A stretch of DNA of 64,000 bases from Methanobacteriota archaeon (GTDB lineage Archaea > Halobacteriota > Methanomicrobia > Methanomicrobiales > Methanospirillaceae). The stretch is taken from the NCBI GenBank assembly GCA_029547145.1, contig JAKPPV010000003.1, positions 1 to 64,000 on the forward strand, given 5' to 3'. Positions 8,175-16,721 of this stretch are shown here, piece after piece. Each line of letters begins with the position of its first letter. Positions within the stretch are counted from its first letter, which is position 1. The notes under the pieces were generated by a model that saw nothing but the letters and a program-made list of their open reading frames with translations, was not told the origin of the DNA and ran no database searches. The translations under genes and the position numbers were made by a program.

Positions 8175-10448
8175 CTGTCGATCTGCATCCTCTATGTGGA
8201 CGACGAACCCGCCCTGCTCGAACTCGTGCGTCTCTATCTCAGTAAAGAGCCCGATGTCCAGGTCAGAACCGCCGCCTCCGGCCGGGAGGCGCTCGCGGAG
8301 CTCGCCCAGAGTCCCGCGGACATCGTCGTCTCCGACTACCAGATGCCCGAGATGAACGGGATCGAGCTGTTGAAGGCATGCCGCCGGGAGATCGGGGAGA
8401 TCCCGTTCATCCTCTTCACCGGGCGGGGACGCGAGGAGATCGCGGTCGAGGCGATCGACAACGGCGCCGACTTCTACGTCCAGAAGGGGGGCGAGCCCGT
8501 GGCACAGTTCGCCGAGCTCCTCCACAAGTGCCGGCAGGCGGTCCGGCGCCGTCGTTCCGAGCTCGCCCTCTGCGAGAGCGAGGCGCGGTTCAGGGAGATG
8601 GCGGAGCGGATCTCGGAGATCGTCCTCCTCCTCGATGAGCAGGGCATCCCGTTCTACGCCTCCCCCTCGATGGAACGGGTGACGGGGTACGCCCCCGATA
8701 CGGTGGTGGGCCGCCCGCTCGATCCGGGCCTGATCGACCCCCGGGGTCTGGCCGCGATCCGCGCCTCGGAGGCGGATATGCAGGCGGGCCGGCCCAGCCC
8801 GCCGATCGTGATCGAGAGCCGGCGGCGCAGCGGGGAGACGCTCGTCCTGGAGGGGACGGGTGTACCGATCATCCGGGACGGCCGGTTCCGCGGGGTCCAG
8901 GTCGTCCTCCGTGACATCACCGGGCTGCGACGGACGGAGGATGAACTCCGCGCCGCCTACGAGCAGCTCTCGGCCGCAGAGGAGGAGTTGCGGGAGAGCT
9001 TCGACGAGCTGAAGGAGAGCGAGAGCCGCCTCGCCGCATCGGAGAGGAAGCTCCGGGCGCTTCTCGAGTCCACGCCGACCGGGCTCCACCTCTACCACCT
9101 CGAACCGGACGGAAGGCTCGTCTTCAGCGGTGGCAACCCGGCGGCAGACCGGATTCTCTGCCGGGATCACGCCGCCCTCGTCGGCCTTTCCATCGAGGAG
9201 GCGTTCCCCGGGCTCGCAGAGACGGAGATCCCCGAGCGGTACCGCGAGGTGGTCCGGTCGGGCATCCCGTTCGTCCAGGAGGACGTGCCCTACCAGGAGG
9301 GTGGCACCGAGCGGGTATACGAGGTCTCTGCCTTCCGGTTCGGACCCGCCGAGGTCGCCGTCCAGTTCGTCGAGGTCACCCGTCATCGCGTTCTGGAGCG
9401 GGAGCTTCGCCGCCTCTCCAGCGAGTGGGAGGGGATCTACCAGGCGATCGGCCAGCCGGTGCTGCTCCTCGGGCCGGACCAGGCGATCCTCTCCGCGAAC
9501 CGTGCAGCCCTCCGGCGGATCGGGCTCGACCTCGCATCGCTCCGGGATCGGAGGTGCTACGAGGTCTTTCACCATGCCACCGCCCCTCCCGACGGGTGCC
9601 CGTTTTCCCGCCTGGTGGAGCAGGGGGATGCGGGGGGCTCGGTCGAGATGCTGGTCGAGGCCCTGGAGGGCACATTCCTGGTCGCCTGCACCCCGATCCG
9701 GGATGACCGTGGGCGGATCGCAAAGGTGATCCACACGATGACCGAGATCACGGAACGGGTCCAAAACGAGCAGGCCCTCCGCGATGCCCATGAACGGATC
9801 GCCCTCCTCACGAGCCTGGCCCGTCACGACATCCGGAACCGGCTGATGGCGGTCCAGGGCTACCTGCGCCTGGCCGAACGGGAGGACGACCCCGAGCGTG
9901 CGGCCCGTCACCGGGAGCAGGCGCTCGACAACGTCGGGATGATCGAGCGGATCCTTGACTTCACGGCGGACTACGAACGCGTGGGGGCGCGGGCGCCCGA
10001 GTGGCAGAGGATCTCCACGGTCGTCCGCCTGGCACTCGACGAGGTCGATCTGAACGGGATCCGGCTCGAGATCCAGGACGACGGATGGGAGGTGCTGGCG
10101 GATCCCCTGCTCCGCAAGGTCTTTTCGAACCTGCTGGACAACACGGTCCGCCACGCCGGATCCTCCCCCTGTGTCCGGATCGGGGCCCGGGAATCCGGTG
10201 ATACCCTCGTCGTCACCTACACCGACGACGGGGCGGGGATCCCCGACGCCGACAAGGAACGGATCTTCGAGAAGGGATACGGCCGGAACACCGGGCTCGG
10301 GCTCTACCTGGTCCCGCAGATCCTGGGGATCACGGGTGCCTCGATCGTCGAGAAGGGTCGTCCCGGCGAGGGGGTCCGGTTCGAGCTCTCCTGGCCCCCG
10401 GGAACCTGGCGGGGTCCGGCATCGCAGGGAGACGCCAGTCTTTATTAA
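8175..10448 (+). CDS. Hybrid receiver-PAS-PAS-PAS histidine kinase, probable CTG start
   Basis: About 757 residues, no membrane segment, so a cytoplasmic sensor. Receiver domain 1-120 (DD at 9-10, phospho-acceptor D54, T82, K104), PAS about 135-250, coiled coil 252-295, PAS about 290-405, PAS about 415-530, HisKA with H551 (ARHDIRNRL), then HATPase with FSNLLDNTVRH, DDGAGIP and NTGLGLYL. The third PAS has CYEVFHH...CPF cysteines. No ATG, GTG or TTG lies in frame before the DD of the receiver domain. An AGGAGG at 8161-8166 sits 8 nt before a CTG at 8175, so CTG is the proposed start. The first safe ATG (8344) would delete half the receiver. No partner regulator is adjacent. Confidence 0.85.
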   Translation: MSICILYVDDEPALLELVRLYLSKEPDVQVRTAASGREALAELAQSPADIVVSDYQMPEMNGIELLKACRREIGEIPFILFTGRGREEIAVEAIDNGADFYVQKGGEPVAQFAELLHKCRQAVRRRRSELALCESEARFREMAERISEIVLLLDEQGIPFYASPSMERVTGYAPDTVVGRPLDPGLIDPRGLAAIRASEADMQAGRPSPPIVIESRRRSGETLVLEGTGVPIIRDGRFRGVQVVLRDITGLRRTEDELRAAYEQLSAAEEELRESFDELKESESRLAASERKLRALLESTPTGLHLYHLEPDGRLVFSGGNPAADRILCRDHAALVGLSIEEAFPGLAETEIPERYREVVRSGIPFVQEDVPYQEGGTERVYEVSAFRFGPAEVAVQFVEVTRHRVLERELRRLSSEWEGIYQAIGQPVLLLGPDQAILSANRAALRRIGLDLASLRDRRCYEVFHHATAPPDGCPFSRLVEQGDAGGSVEMLVEALEGTFLVACTPIRDDRGRIAKVIHTMTEITERVQNEQALRDAHERIALLTSLARHDIRNRLMAVQGYLRLAEREDDPERAARHREQALDNVGMIERILDFTADYERVGARAPEWQRISTVVRLALDEVDLNGIRLEIQDDGWEVLADPLLRKVFSNLLDNTVRHAGSSPCVRIGARESGDTLVVTYTDDGAGIPDADKERIFEKGYGRNTGLGLYLVPQILGITGASIVEKGRPGEGVRFELSWPPGTWRGPASQGDASLY

Positions 10449-10471
10449 CCTGAAGGAAATACCTGCCCTCC

Positions 10472-11023
10472 ATGCAGGTGCTGGGAATCTCCGGGTCCAT
10501 GCGCGAGGACGGTAATACCGCCCGGCTCGTCCGGGCGGTGCTCGACGAGATGGAGAGGAACGGGTTCGAGACCGAGTTCGTCTCGCTCGCCGGGCTGCGG
10601 ATCGGGCCGTGCACCGGTTGCGAGCTCTGCCTGAAGGAACACTTCTGCTCCATCCAGGACGACTGGGACGCGATCGCCGAGAAGATGCTCGAGGCGAAGG
10701 TGGTGATCCTCGGTGCGCCGACCTACTATTTCGACGTGAACGGCCAGACCAAGAACTTCATCGACCGCACCTACTCCCTCTACCACCATCGCCGGCTCGC
10801 CGGGCACGGGGGGGTGGCGGTCGCCGTCCAGGCGAACACCGGCGGGGAGCGGGCGGTCCAGACGATCGAGGGATTCCTCTCGACCCACGAGTTCGTCTCG
10901 CTCGGTTCCGTGGTCGGGAACGGGTACCGTGCCGGCGACGTCGAACGTGACCAGTCGGCGATGGAGGCGGCACGGTCCATCGGGCGACGCTGCGCGGCGT
11001 TCCTCGGAGACCGGAGAGGGTGA
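10472..11023 (+). CDS. Iron-sulfur flavoprotein (Isf family)
   Basis: A 183-residue flavodoxin-fold protein with the FMN loop SGSMREDGNT (8-17) and the compact cluster motif CX2CX2CX5C at C47, C50, C53 and C59. That is the spacing, and as I recall the same positions, as the Methanosarcina thermophila iron-sulfur flavoprotein. Isf proteins carry FMN and one [4Fe-4S] cluster, accept electrons from ferredoxin and have been linked to O2 and H2O2 reduction. The gene starts 23 bp after the hybrid kinase and is convergent with cofH (16 bp). Two more intact Isf genes occur at 57-58 kb. Confidence 0.88.
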   Translation: MQVLGISGSMREDGNTARLVRAVLDEMERNGFETEFVSLAGLRIGPCTGCELCLKEHFCSIQDDWDAIAEKMLEAKVVILGAPTYYFDVNGQTKNFIDRTYSLYHHRRLAGHGGVAVAVQANTGGERAVQTIEGFLSTHEFVSLGSVVGNGYRAGDVERDQSAMEAARSIGRRCAAFLGDRRG

Positions 11024-11039
11024 GCCGGCCCGGCCCGTT

Positions 11040-12152
11040 TCAGGCGGGGTTCACGCGCTCGTAGAGCGTGGTCCGCTGGGCGAACGGCCGGCCCAGGTCG
11101 GCGGCGATCCGTGCCATCTCCTCGGGGGCCAGGTAGTCGGTCCCGGTCGCCCCCGCCCCGGCGGAGATCCGCTCCTCGAACATGGTCCCGCCCAGGTCGT
11201 CCGCTCCGGCGAGCAGCATCAGTCCGGCCATCTTCACCCCGAGTTTCACCCACGAGGCCTGGATGTGGTCGATGTTGTCGAAAAAGAGCCGTGCGACGGC
11301 GATCATCAGCAGGTCCTCCCGCCCCGTCGCGCCGGGTGGGGCGCGCCCCGCCCGGTAGAGCGGGGTCTGGTGGTGGATGAACGAGAGCGGCACGAACTCG
11401 GTGAACCCGCCGGTCTCGTCCTGGATCTCCCGGAGGATCGCCAGGTGCCGGGCGCGGTCCCCGACCGTCTCCCCCGAGCCGTACATGATCGTCGCCGTCG
11501 TCGGGATCCCGAGGCGGTGCGCCTCGATGATGATCCGGGCCCATTCGGCGGACGAGCACTTGCCCGGGCAGATCCGGGCCCTCACCTCGTCGACCAGGAT
11601 CTCCGCTGCCGTCCCGCAGAGGGAGCCGAGACCCGCCTCCCGCATCAGGAGCAGCTGTTCTTCGGTCGTCCTCCCGCTCCGTTCTGCCCCGTAGGCCACC
11701 TCCATCGGGTTCGAGGCGTGCAGGTGCACGCCGGGCGCACCCTCCCGGCAGGCCCGGAGGATCGCGCAGTAGGCATCCCCGTCGAAGTCGGGGGCGAGAC
11801 CTGAGACCGTGCAGATCTCGGTCACCCGCCGGCCCGCCGCCTCCCGGGCCTTCCGGACGACCGCGTCGTGGGAGAGCCGGAACGCGTCCGGATCGCCGGG
11901 CCGCCGGGAGAAGCCGCAGAAGCCGCAACGGTTGATGCAGACGTTGGTCACGTTGATGTTCTGGTTACGGACCCAGGTGACGGTCTCGCCCACACGCTCC
12001 TCGCGCACCCGATCGGCGGCCGCCGCGACGGCGAGCACGTCCGGCCCCTCTGCCCGCAACAGGAGTGCCGCCTCCCCCTCGGTCAGCCGGTACCCCTCGA
12101 TGCAGTCGGAGAGCAGCGTGGTGATCCGGGCAGACCCCGCGATGTATGCCAT
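11040..12152 (-). CDS. cofH: CofH-type 7,8-didemethyl-8-hydroxy-5-deazariboflavin (FO) synthase subunit 2, copy 1
   Basis: A 370-residue radical SAM enzyme. CofH uses tyrosine and 5-amino-6-ribitylamino-uracil to make the adduct that CofG cyclises to FO, the chromophore of F420. The SAM cluster motif is CINRCGFC (CX3CX2C), preceded by RNQNINVTN and followed by EICTVSGL, GTAAEILVDEVR, TATIMYGSGE and the ending GTMFEE. The ATG at 12152 lies about 25 nt after an ATTATAC TATA-like element, so the mRNA is probably leaderless; the longer reading is not favoured. A paralogue, clearly similar along its whole length, lies at 12518-13621. CofG itself is not in the window. Confidence 0.9.
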   Translation of the reverse strand: MAYIAGSARITTLLSDCIEGYRLTEGEAALLLRAEGPDVLAVAAAADRVREERVGETVTWVRNQNINVTNVCINRCGFCGFSRRPGDPDAFRLSHDAVVRKAREAAGRRVTEICTVSGLAPDFDGDAYCAILRACREGAPGVHLHASNPMEVAYGAERSGRTTEEQLLLMREAGLGSLCGTAAEILVDEVRARICPGKCSSAEWARIIIEAHRLGIPTTATIMYGSGETVGDRARHLAILREIQDETGGFTEFVPLSFIHHQTPLYRAGRAPPGATGREDLLMIAVARLFFDNIDHIQASWVKLGVKMAGLMLLAGADDLGGTMFEERISAGAGATGTDYLAPEEMARIAADLGRPFAQRTTLYERVNPA

Positions 12153-12218
12153 ATGCTGGTATACCGCATGGTCACTTCCGACGTATAATCCATCAGGTCC
12201 GTCACCCAACCACTCACC

Positions 12219-12521
12219 ATGCAGGAAGAAGAGATCCTGGTCGGGGGGCGGACCGCACGCGCCTGGGTGGTGCCGGCGGGTCCGGTGAACCTGGTCTTCG
12301 CCATCGGAGCACGCGGGCTGCTCGGGTGCGGGGCGATCGACCCCGGGGCCTTCCAGCGGTTCGACTATCCCGCCGCCCGCGTCCGTTCCACGACCGGCCC
12401 GTCGGTCAGGACCGTGGAGGACCTGCTGGACGGCGAGGTGACCGAGGCGAACGGGGCGGCGCAGGCCCTCGGAGTGACGGTCGGGATCTCCGGCCGCACG
12501 GCTCTATCGCGGTTCGCCTAG
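12219..12521 (+). CDS. DUF1805 protein
   Basis: A 100-residue protein matching DUF1805: a strand-rich start, then GLLGCGAIDPGAFQRF and YPAARV, and a C-terminal helix. The family has no established function that I know. It is divergent from copy 1 of cofH and its last four bases overlap the end of copy 2 on the other strand, so it sits exactly between two CofH paralogues. That placement hints at, but does not show, a link to F420 or radical SAM chemistry. Confidence 0.82.
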   Translation: MQEEEILVGGRTARAWVVPAGPVNLVFAIGARGLLGCGAIDPGAFQRFDYPAARVRSTTGPSVRTVEDLLDGEVTEANGAAQALGVTVGISGRTALSRFA

Positions 12522-13621
12522 GGGGACGGCTCCTCGCGGAGGAGATCGTAGGTGGTCGACCGCTGCCAGAGCGTCCGGCCCAGGTCGGCGGCGATCCGGG
12601 CCATCGTTGCGGGGTCCATGTACGAGGCCTCTCCGGCCCCCGCCTCGACCGTCACCTCGTCCTCGAACATCGTCCCACCGAGGTCGTCGCCGCCGGCGAG
12701 GAGAAGGAGCGACGCCATCTTCGGACCGACCTTGCCCCACGATACCTGGACGTGGTCAAAGTTGTCCAGGAAGAGCCGGGCGACCGCGATCAGGAGCAGG
12801 TCCTCCCTGCCCGTCGCGCCGGGTGGGGCCCGCCCCGCGCGGTAGAGCGGTGTGTTCTGGTGGATGAAGGTGAGGGGCACCAGCTCGGTGAACCCCCCGT
12901 ATTCGTCCTGGACCTCGCGGAGGAGGGCCAGGTGCCGGACGCGGTCGGCGACCGTCTCACCGGCGCCGTACATGATCGTCGCGGTCGACCGGATCCCCAT
13001 CGCGTGGGCCTCGCGGATGACGCAAAGCCAGGTCGCCGTGTCGCACTTCCTCGGGCAGATCACCCGCCGGACCTCGTCGACCAGGATCTCGGCGGCGGTC
13101 CCCTGGAGCGTCCCCAGGCCCGCCTCGCGCAGCCGTTTGAGCACCTCGATCGTCGATATACCCGCCTTCGCCGCGACGAACGAGACCTCCTCGGGCGAAC
13201 AGAAGTGGACGTCCACGCCCGGGGCGCCCTCCAGGATCCAGGTGATCAGGTCGACGTAGGTGTCCAGGGTGAAGTCGGGGTGGACGCCCGAGAGGGGGCA
13301 GATCTCGGTCACCCCCCGTTCCCTGGCAAGGGACGCCTTCTGCCGGACCTCCTCCTCCCCGAACAGGTAGGTCCCGGGCGCCCCCGGCGACCGGCCGAAG
13401 CCACAGAAGCCGCAGGTGTTCTTGCAGATGTTGGTGACGTGGAGGTTCTGGTTCCGGACGAACGTGACCCGCTCGCCGACCCGTTCCCGACGGCGTTCGT
13501 CCGCCGCCGCGGCGATCGCGAACAGGTCCCGCCCGGACGTGGCACCCAGGAGGAACCGTCCCTCCTCCTCAGTCAGGCGGTGGCCCGCGAGGGTGTCGGA
13601 GAGGAGGGTGGAGAGGTCCAT
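12518..13621 (-). CDS. cofH: CofH-type FO synthase subunit 2 paralogue, copy 2
   Basis: A 367-residue radical SAM protein with CKNTCGFC (CX3CX2C), RNQNLHVTN, EICPLSGVHPDF, GTAAEILVDEVR, TATIMYGAGE and GTMFEDE. It aligns with copy 1 throughout, but differs in the region after the SAM motif (CSPEEV against ASNPMEV), where substrate contacts may lie. Either both make FO or one has a different aromatic substrate, as in menaquinone-type MqnC/MqnE relatives; the sequence cannot decide. It starts 9 bp after the signal peptidase stop, so the two are probably co-transcribed. Confidence 0.87.
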   Translation of the reverse strand: MDLSTLLSDTLAGHRLTEEEGRFLLGATSGRDLFAIAAAADERRRERVGERVTFVRNQNLHVTNICKNTCGFCGFGRSPGAPGTYLFGEEEVRQKASLARERGVTEICPLSGVHPDFTLDTYVDLITWILEGAPGVDVHFCSPEEVSFVAAKAGISTIEVLKRLREAGLGTLQGTAAEILVDEVRRVICPRKCDTATWLCVIREAHAMGIRSTATIMYGAGETVADRVRHLALLREVQDEYGGFTELVPLTFIHQNTPLYRAGRAPPGATGREDLLLIAVARLFLDNFDHVQVSWGKVGPKMASLLLLAGGDDLGGTMFEDEVTVEAGAGEASYMDPATMARIAADLGRTLWQRSTTYDLLREEPSP

Positions 13622-13630
13622 CGCCCGGTC

Positions 13631-14329
13631 TCACTTCCTCCGGCCCTTTCCACGGGGCGGCGGCGCCTTCGCCTTCTCCCGGCGGGAGAGCCAGAGTTCG
13701 TAGACGATCGTCAGGCCGATCAGCACGAGGGCGACCTCGATGAGGTGGAGGGGCAGGTACCCGACGAGCGGCACGACCAGGACCGCCTTCCCGATCACCC
13801 ACTCGGGCTTCACCGGCTCGAGCCGCCCGAGCCCGATGTAACCGCCGTCCTGGTCCCGGATCGCGTTGTGGTCGCCCTTCGTGACGTACCCGCCGTGCTC
13901 CGCTCCGAACTCGGCAGCCGCCGCGGAGTCGTTCACGTGGTCGATCGCACGGTGGATGATCGGGTGTACATTTATGTTTCCGTTCGGCCGGTAGATGATC
14001 ACGTCCCCCCAGACCGCCGAGCCCGCCCGATCGGGGTACGTGTTGAACCGTCCGACCCCCGTGGCGGCCCCCTCGGCAGAGGTGGTCAGGTTCCCGAAGC
14101 GGTCGGGCGCGACGACGAAGACCAGGTCGCCGACGTTCATGTTCGGGACCATGCTCTCGGACTCGATCGTGACGACGGCGGGCCAGGTGCCCGAGACCAG
14201 ATAGAGCGCGAGCGCGATCAGGCCGACCACGCCCACCACCCAGACGAGGTCCCGTCCGAGCGACACCCACCGGTCGTCCGAGTGGAGGAGCCGTTCGAGC
14301 AGGGACGTGTCCCCCTTGGATGCCCCCAT
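13631..14329 (-). CDS. Archaeal signal peptidase I (S26B)
   Basis: A 232-residue membrane peptidase that removes signal peptides from Sec and Tat substrates. Layout: cytoplasmic N-terminus, membrane helix about 27-46, catalytic S59 in ESESMVPNM, the VWGDVIIYRP box, H126 in PIIHRA, and the TKGDHN aspartate. Archaeal enzymes use a Ser-His-Asp set instead of the bacterial Ser-Lys pair, which fits. A second hydrophobic segment at about 190-215 is followed by a very basic tail (ending RGKGRRK). It is divergent from the PolD small subunit gene (78 bp). Confidence 0.93.
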   Translation of the reverse strand: MGASKGDTSLLERLLHSDDRWVSLGRDLVWVVGVVGLIALALYLVSGTWPAVVTIESESMVPNMNVGDLVFVVAPDRFGNLTTSAEGAATGVGRFNTYPDRAGSAVWGDVIIYRPNGNINVHPIIHRAIDHVNDSAAAAEFGAEHGGYVTKGDHNAIRDQDGGYIGLGRLEPVKPEWVIGKAVLVVPLVGYLPLHLIEVALVLIGLTIVYELWLSRREKAKAPPPRGKGRRK

Positions 14330-14407
14330 ACAGCCCTGAAACGTTCCATGGCGGCGGTCTTATAGGTAGCGGATGACTAATCTGGAGCCGGGGCCAATAG
14401 AGATCCG

Positions 14408-15808
14408 ATGCTCGAGTCCGCCGAGATCGTCCAGCGGTTCCTTGCGGCCAAACGGCAGGTCCACCCCGAGGTCGTCGCCTGGATCCGGGAGCAGCGCGAC
14501 CCCGGGCTCGTCGACCGGATCCTGCGAGAGGCCCCTGAGGACGCGGTGGTCATCTCGAGCGCGATGATCCCGGCGATCCGGCCCGAGCGCGACGGCATGC
14601 GGTTCCTCGCCGACCCCCGCCTCGAGGTGATCGTCGGCGCACCGGGTTCGAGCGAGGTGATCTCCTCCATCCAGGACTACGTCCACTACTTCCGCGACCG
14701 CTACACCCGCCTGGGGGGGCTGATCCGGTCCCGTGTCCGCGCGATGCCGATCGAGGCCCTCGTCCGGACGAGCCGGTACCGGCAGCAGGAGTGCACCATC
14801 ATCGGGATGGTGGTCGATGGCAGGACGACCGGCAAGGGCCACCGCCTCGTCCAGCTCGAGGACCCGACCGGCGTCATACCCGTCCTCTTCAACAGGAACC
14901 GGCCCGATTTCGACCAGGCGGAGCGGCTCGTCCCCGACGAGGTGATCGGCGTCCGGGGCACGCTCTCCGACGACGGTTCCCTCTTCTTCGGTGAGCAGAT
15001 CCTCCGCCCCGATATCCCCGTCGGGCATGCCCCCTTCCTCTCCCCGGAGCCGGGACGGGCGGTCCTGATCTCCGACGTCCACGTCGGGTCCGACACCTTC
15101 CTGCCCGACGCCTGGTACCGGTTCACCGACTGGCTCCGCGAGAACGACGACGTCGGCTACCTTCTGATCGCCGGCGACCTCGTCGACGGGATCGGGATCT
15201 ACCCCGGCCAGGAGAAGGAACTGACGATCCCGAACATCGACGAGCAGTATGCAGAGTTCGGCCGCATGCTGCGCGAGCTCCCCTCCCGGCTCCGGATCGT
15301 GGTCTCCCCGGGCAACCACGACGTGGTCCGTGGGGCCGAGCCCCAGCCCGCCCTCCCCGAGCGCTTCGCCGCCCACCTCCCCCCGAACTGCACGATCGTC
15401 GAGAACCCGTGCCTCGTCTCGCTCCAGGGCATCCGGGTCCTGATGTACCATGGCCGTTCGATCGACGACCTGATCCCCCTCCTGCCGGGGACCACCTACG
15501 ACCGCCCCGGCGAGCTGATGGAGGAGATGCTCCGGCGCCGCCACCTCGCTCCGAGCTACGGGCGGCGGACCCCGATCGCCGCCGCCCGGTCCGACCGGCT
15601 GCTGATCGACCCCGTGCCCGAGGTGCTCCACACGGGCCACGTCCACATCATGGGCTTCTGCCAGTACCGGGGGGTGATCGGCATCAACGCCGGCACCTGG
15701 CAGGCGCAGACCGCGTTCCAGAAGCAGATGAACATCAACCCGACCCCGGGCCGCGCGGTCTCGCTCGACCTCCAGACCCTCGCGGTCCAGGTCTTCGACT
15801 TCAACTAG
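14408..15808 (+). CDS. polB: DNA polymerase II (PolD) small subunit DP1
   Basis: A 466-residue protein with the 3'-5' exonuclease fold of the euryarchaeal replicative polymerase D small subunit. After a helical N-terminus and an OB fold (about 125-210, EGPT-like VQLEDPTG), the calcineurin-like phosphoesterase motifs are complete: ISDVHVGS, AGDLVDG, SPGNHD, YHGRS and HTGHVH. It partners the DP2 catalytic subunit, not present here. The gene ends 4 bp into the convergent flavin-binding protein gene. Confidence 0.96.
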   Translation: MLESAEIVQRFLAAKRQVHPEVVAWIREQRDPGLVDRILREAPEDAVVISSAMIPAIRPERDGMRFLADPRLEVIVGAPGSSEVISSIQDYVHYFRDRYTRLGGLIRSRVRAMPIEALVRTSRYRQQECTIIGMVVDGRTTGKGHRLVQLEDPTGVIPVLFNRNRPDFDQAERLVPDEVIGVRGTLSDDGSLFFGEQILRPDIPVGHAPFLSPEPGRAVLISDVHVGSDTFLPDAWYRFTDWLRENDDVGYLLIAGDLVDGIGIYPGQEKELTIPNIDEQYAEFGRMLRELPSRLRIVVSPGNHDVVRGAEPQPALPERFAAHLPPNCTIVENPCLVSLQGIRVLMYHGRSIDDLIPLLPGTTYDRPGELMEEMLRRRHLAPSYGRRTPIAAARSDRLLIDPVPEVLHTGHVHIMGFCQYRGVIGINAGTWQAQTAFQKQMNINPTPGRAVSLDLQTLAVQVFDFN

Positions 15809-16632
15809 GGCGTCAGGGATGTGCGCTGCCGGGCTGCGAACCCCCGTCTCTTCGCCTCCGACGAGACCAGCTCGGCCTCCTCCAGGTCGATGCGGATCAG
15901 GTGCACGAGCACCGGCAGGCGGGCGAGGCGGGATGCGGAGAGCCCCCGGGCCTGGAGGACCCGGTCGGACTCCGGGGAACCGGGGGGGACCAGGGTCGCC
16001 CGTCCGGAGAGCTGCAGGCCGAAGAGCGCGTCCATCGAGACGTAGGGGTCGTAGACCGCCACCGAGACGTGGGGGTTGAGGTGGAGGTGGGCGAACTTCT
16101 CGCCCCCCTCGGAGAGGAGATAGAGGCGGTCGTCGAGGAGGAGGTACTCGATCGGTGTCGCGCGCACCTCGTCCCCGTGCCCCGTGCAGAGCGTGCAGGT
16201 GTTCCGGGCGGCGAGCTCCGCGAAGATCAGCGCGCGCAGCTCCTCCGCCGGCATCCCGGGGGCGGTCCGGAGGAACCGCCGCCGGAGGGCCAGTCCCGCC
16301 GCGATGAACGACTCCGGGTCGGACGGCACGGTCACCGCCAGGACGAGACGGTCCCCGAAGGCCTCCGCCGCCGCCCGGAACCGCTCCGCCGCGCCGGGGG
16401 CCGGGAGCAGCCAGAGCGCGACCGGCAGGTGGGAGGGTACCGACCGGGCGAGGCGTTCGAGCCCGGCGGGGGTGAGGCCCGAAGGGGCCAGGATCAGTAC
16501 ACACGCCAGCGTGTCCGAGAAGTCCGCCGGCCCGGACGAGAGGGGCACGGTCATCGCGGGCCCGAGGAGGCGGGCGAGGAGCCCGGCGGAATCCGCCCCG
16601 TCGCGATCGTGGAGGACCAGGGTTCGGACCAT
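15805..16632 (-). CDS. Pyridoxamine 5'-phosphate oxidase-like (flavin-binding split-barrel) protein
   Basis: About 275 residues. The N-terminal half (about 1-120) looks like a flavodoxin-like or Rossmann domain (LVLHDRDGAD, VLILAPSGLT), and the C-terminal half (about 130-260) like a split-barrel PPOX domain (ALIFAELAARNTCTLCTG, YLLLDDRLYLLSEGGEKF, LHLNPHVSVAVY, LQLSGRATLV). A CTLC cysteine pair is visible. Such domains bind FMN, F420 or heme; which one cannot be told. The start at 16632 is chosen because the longer reading overlaps the promoter of the divergent PAS gene; the site is uncertain. It overlaps the polB end by 4 bp. Confidence 0.7.
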   Translation of the reverse strand: MVRTLVLHDRDGADSAGLLARLLGPAMTVPLSSGPADFSDTLACVLILAPSGLTPAGLERLARSVPSHLPVALWLLPAPGAAERFRAAAEAFGDRLVLAVTVPSDPESFIAAGLALRRRFLRTAPGMPAEELRALIFAELAARNTCTLCTGHGDEVRATPIEYLLLDDRLYLLSEGGEKFAHLHLNPHVSVAVYDPYVSMDALFGLQLSGRATLVPPGSPESDRVLQARGLSASRLARLPVLVHLIRIDLEEAELVSSEAKRRGFAARQRTSLTP

Positions 16633-16721
16633 GTGAGAGCGGATGTCTCCGGAGATGATGAAACATGCGGCGATTCTGCCGGGGACCAAACCAATATGCC
16701 CCGGGAACTCCATTGATCGTC

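Noticed and set aside
8070-10154. Open frame of 694 codons antisense to the hybrid kinase
   Set aside because: Mirror of a real signalling gene; composition is Asp/Arg/Gly-biased with no domain.
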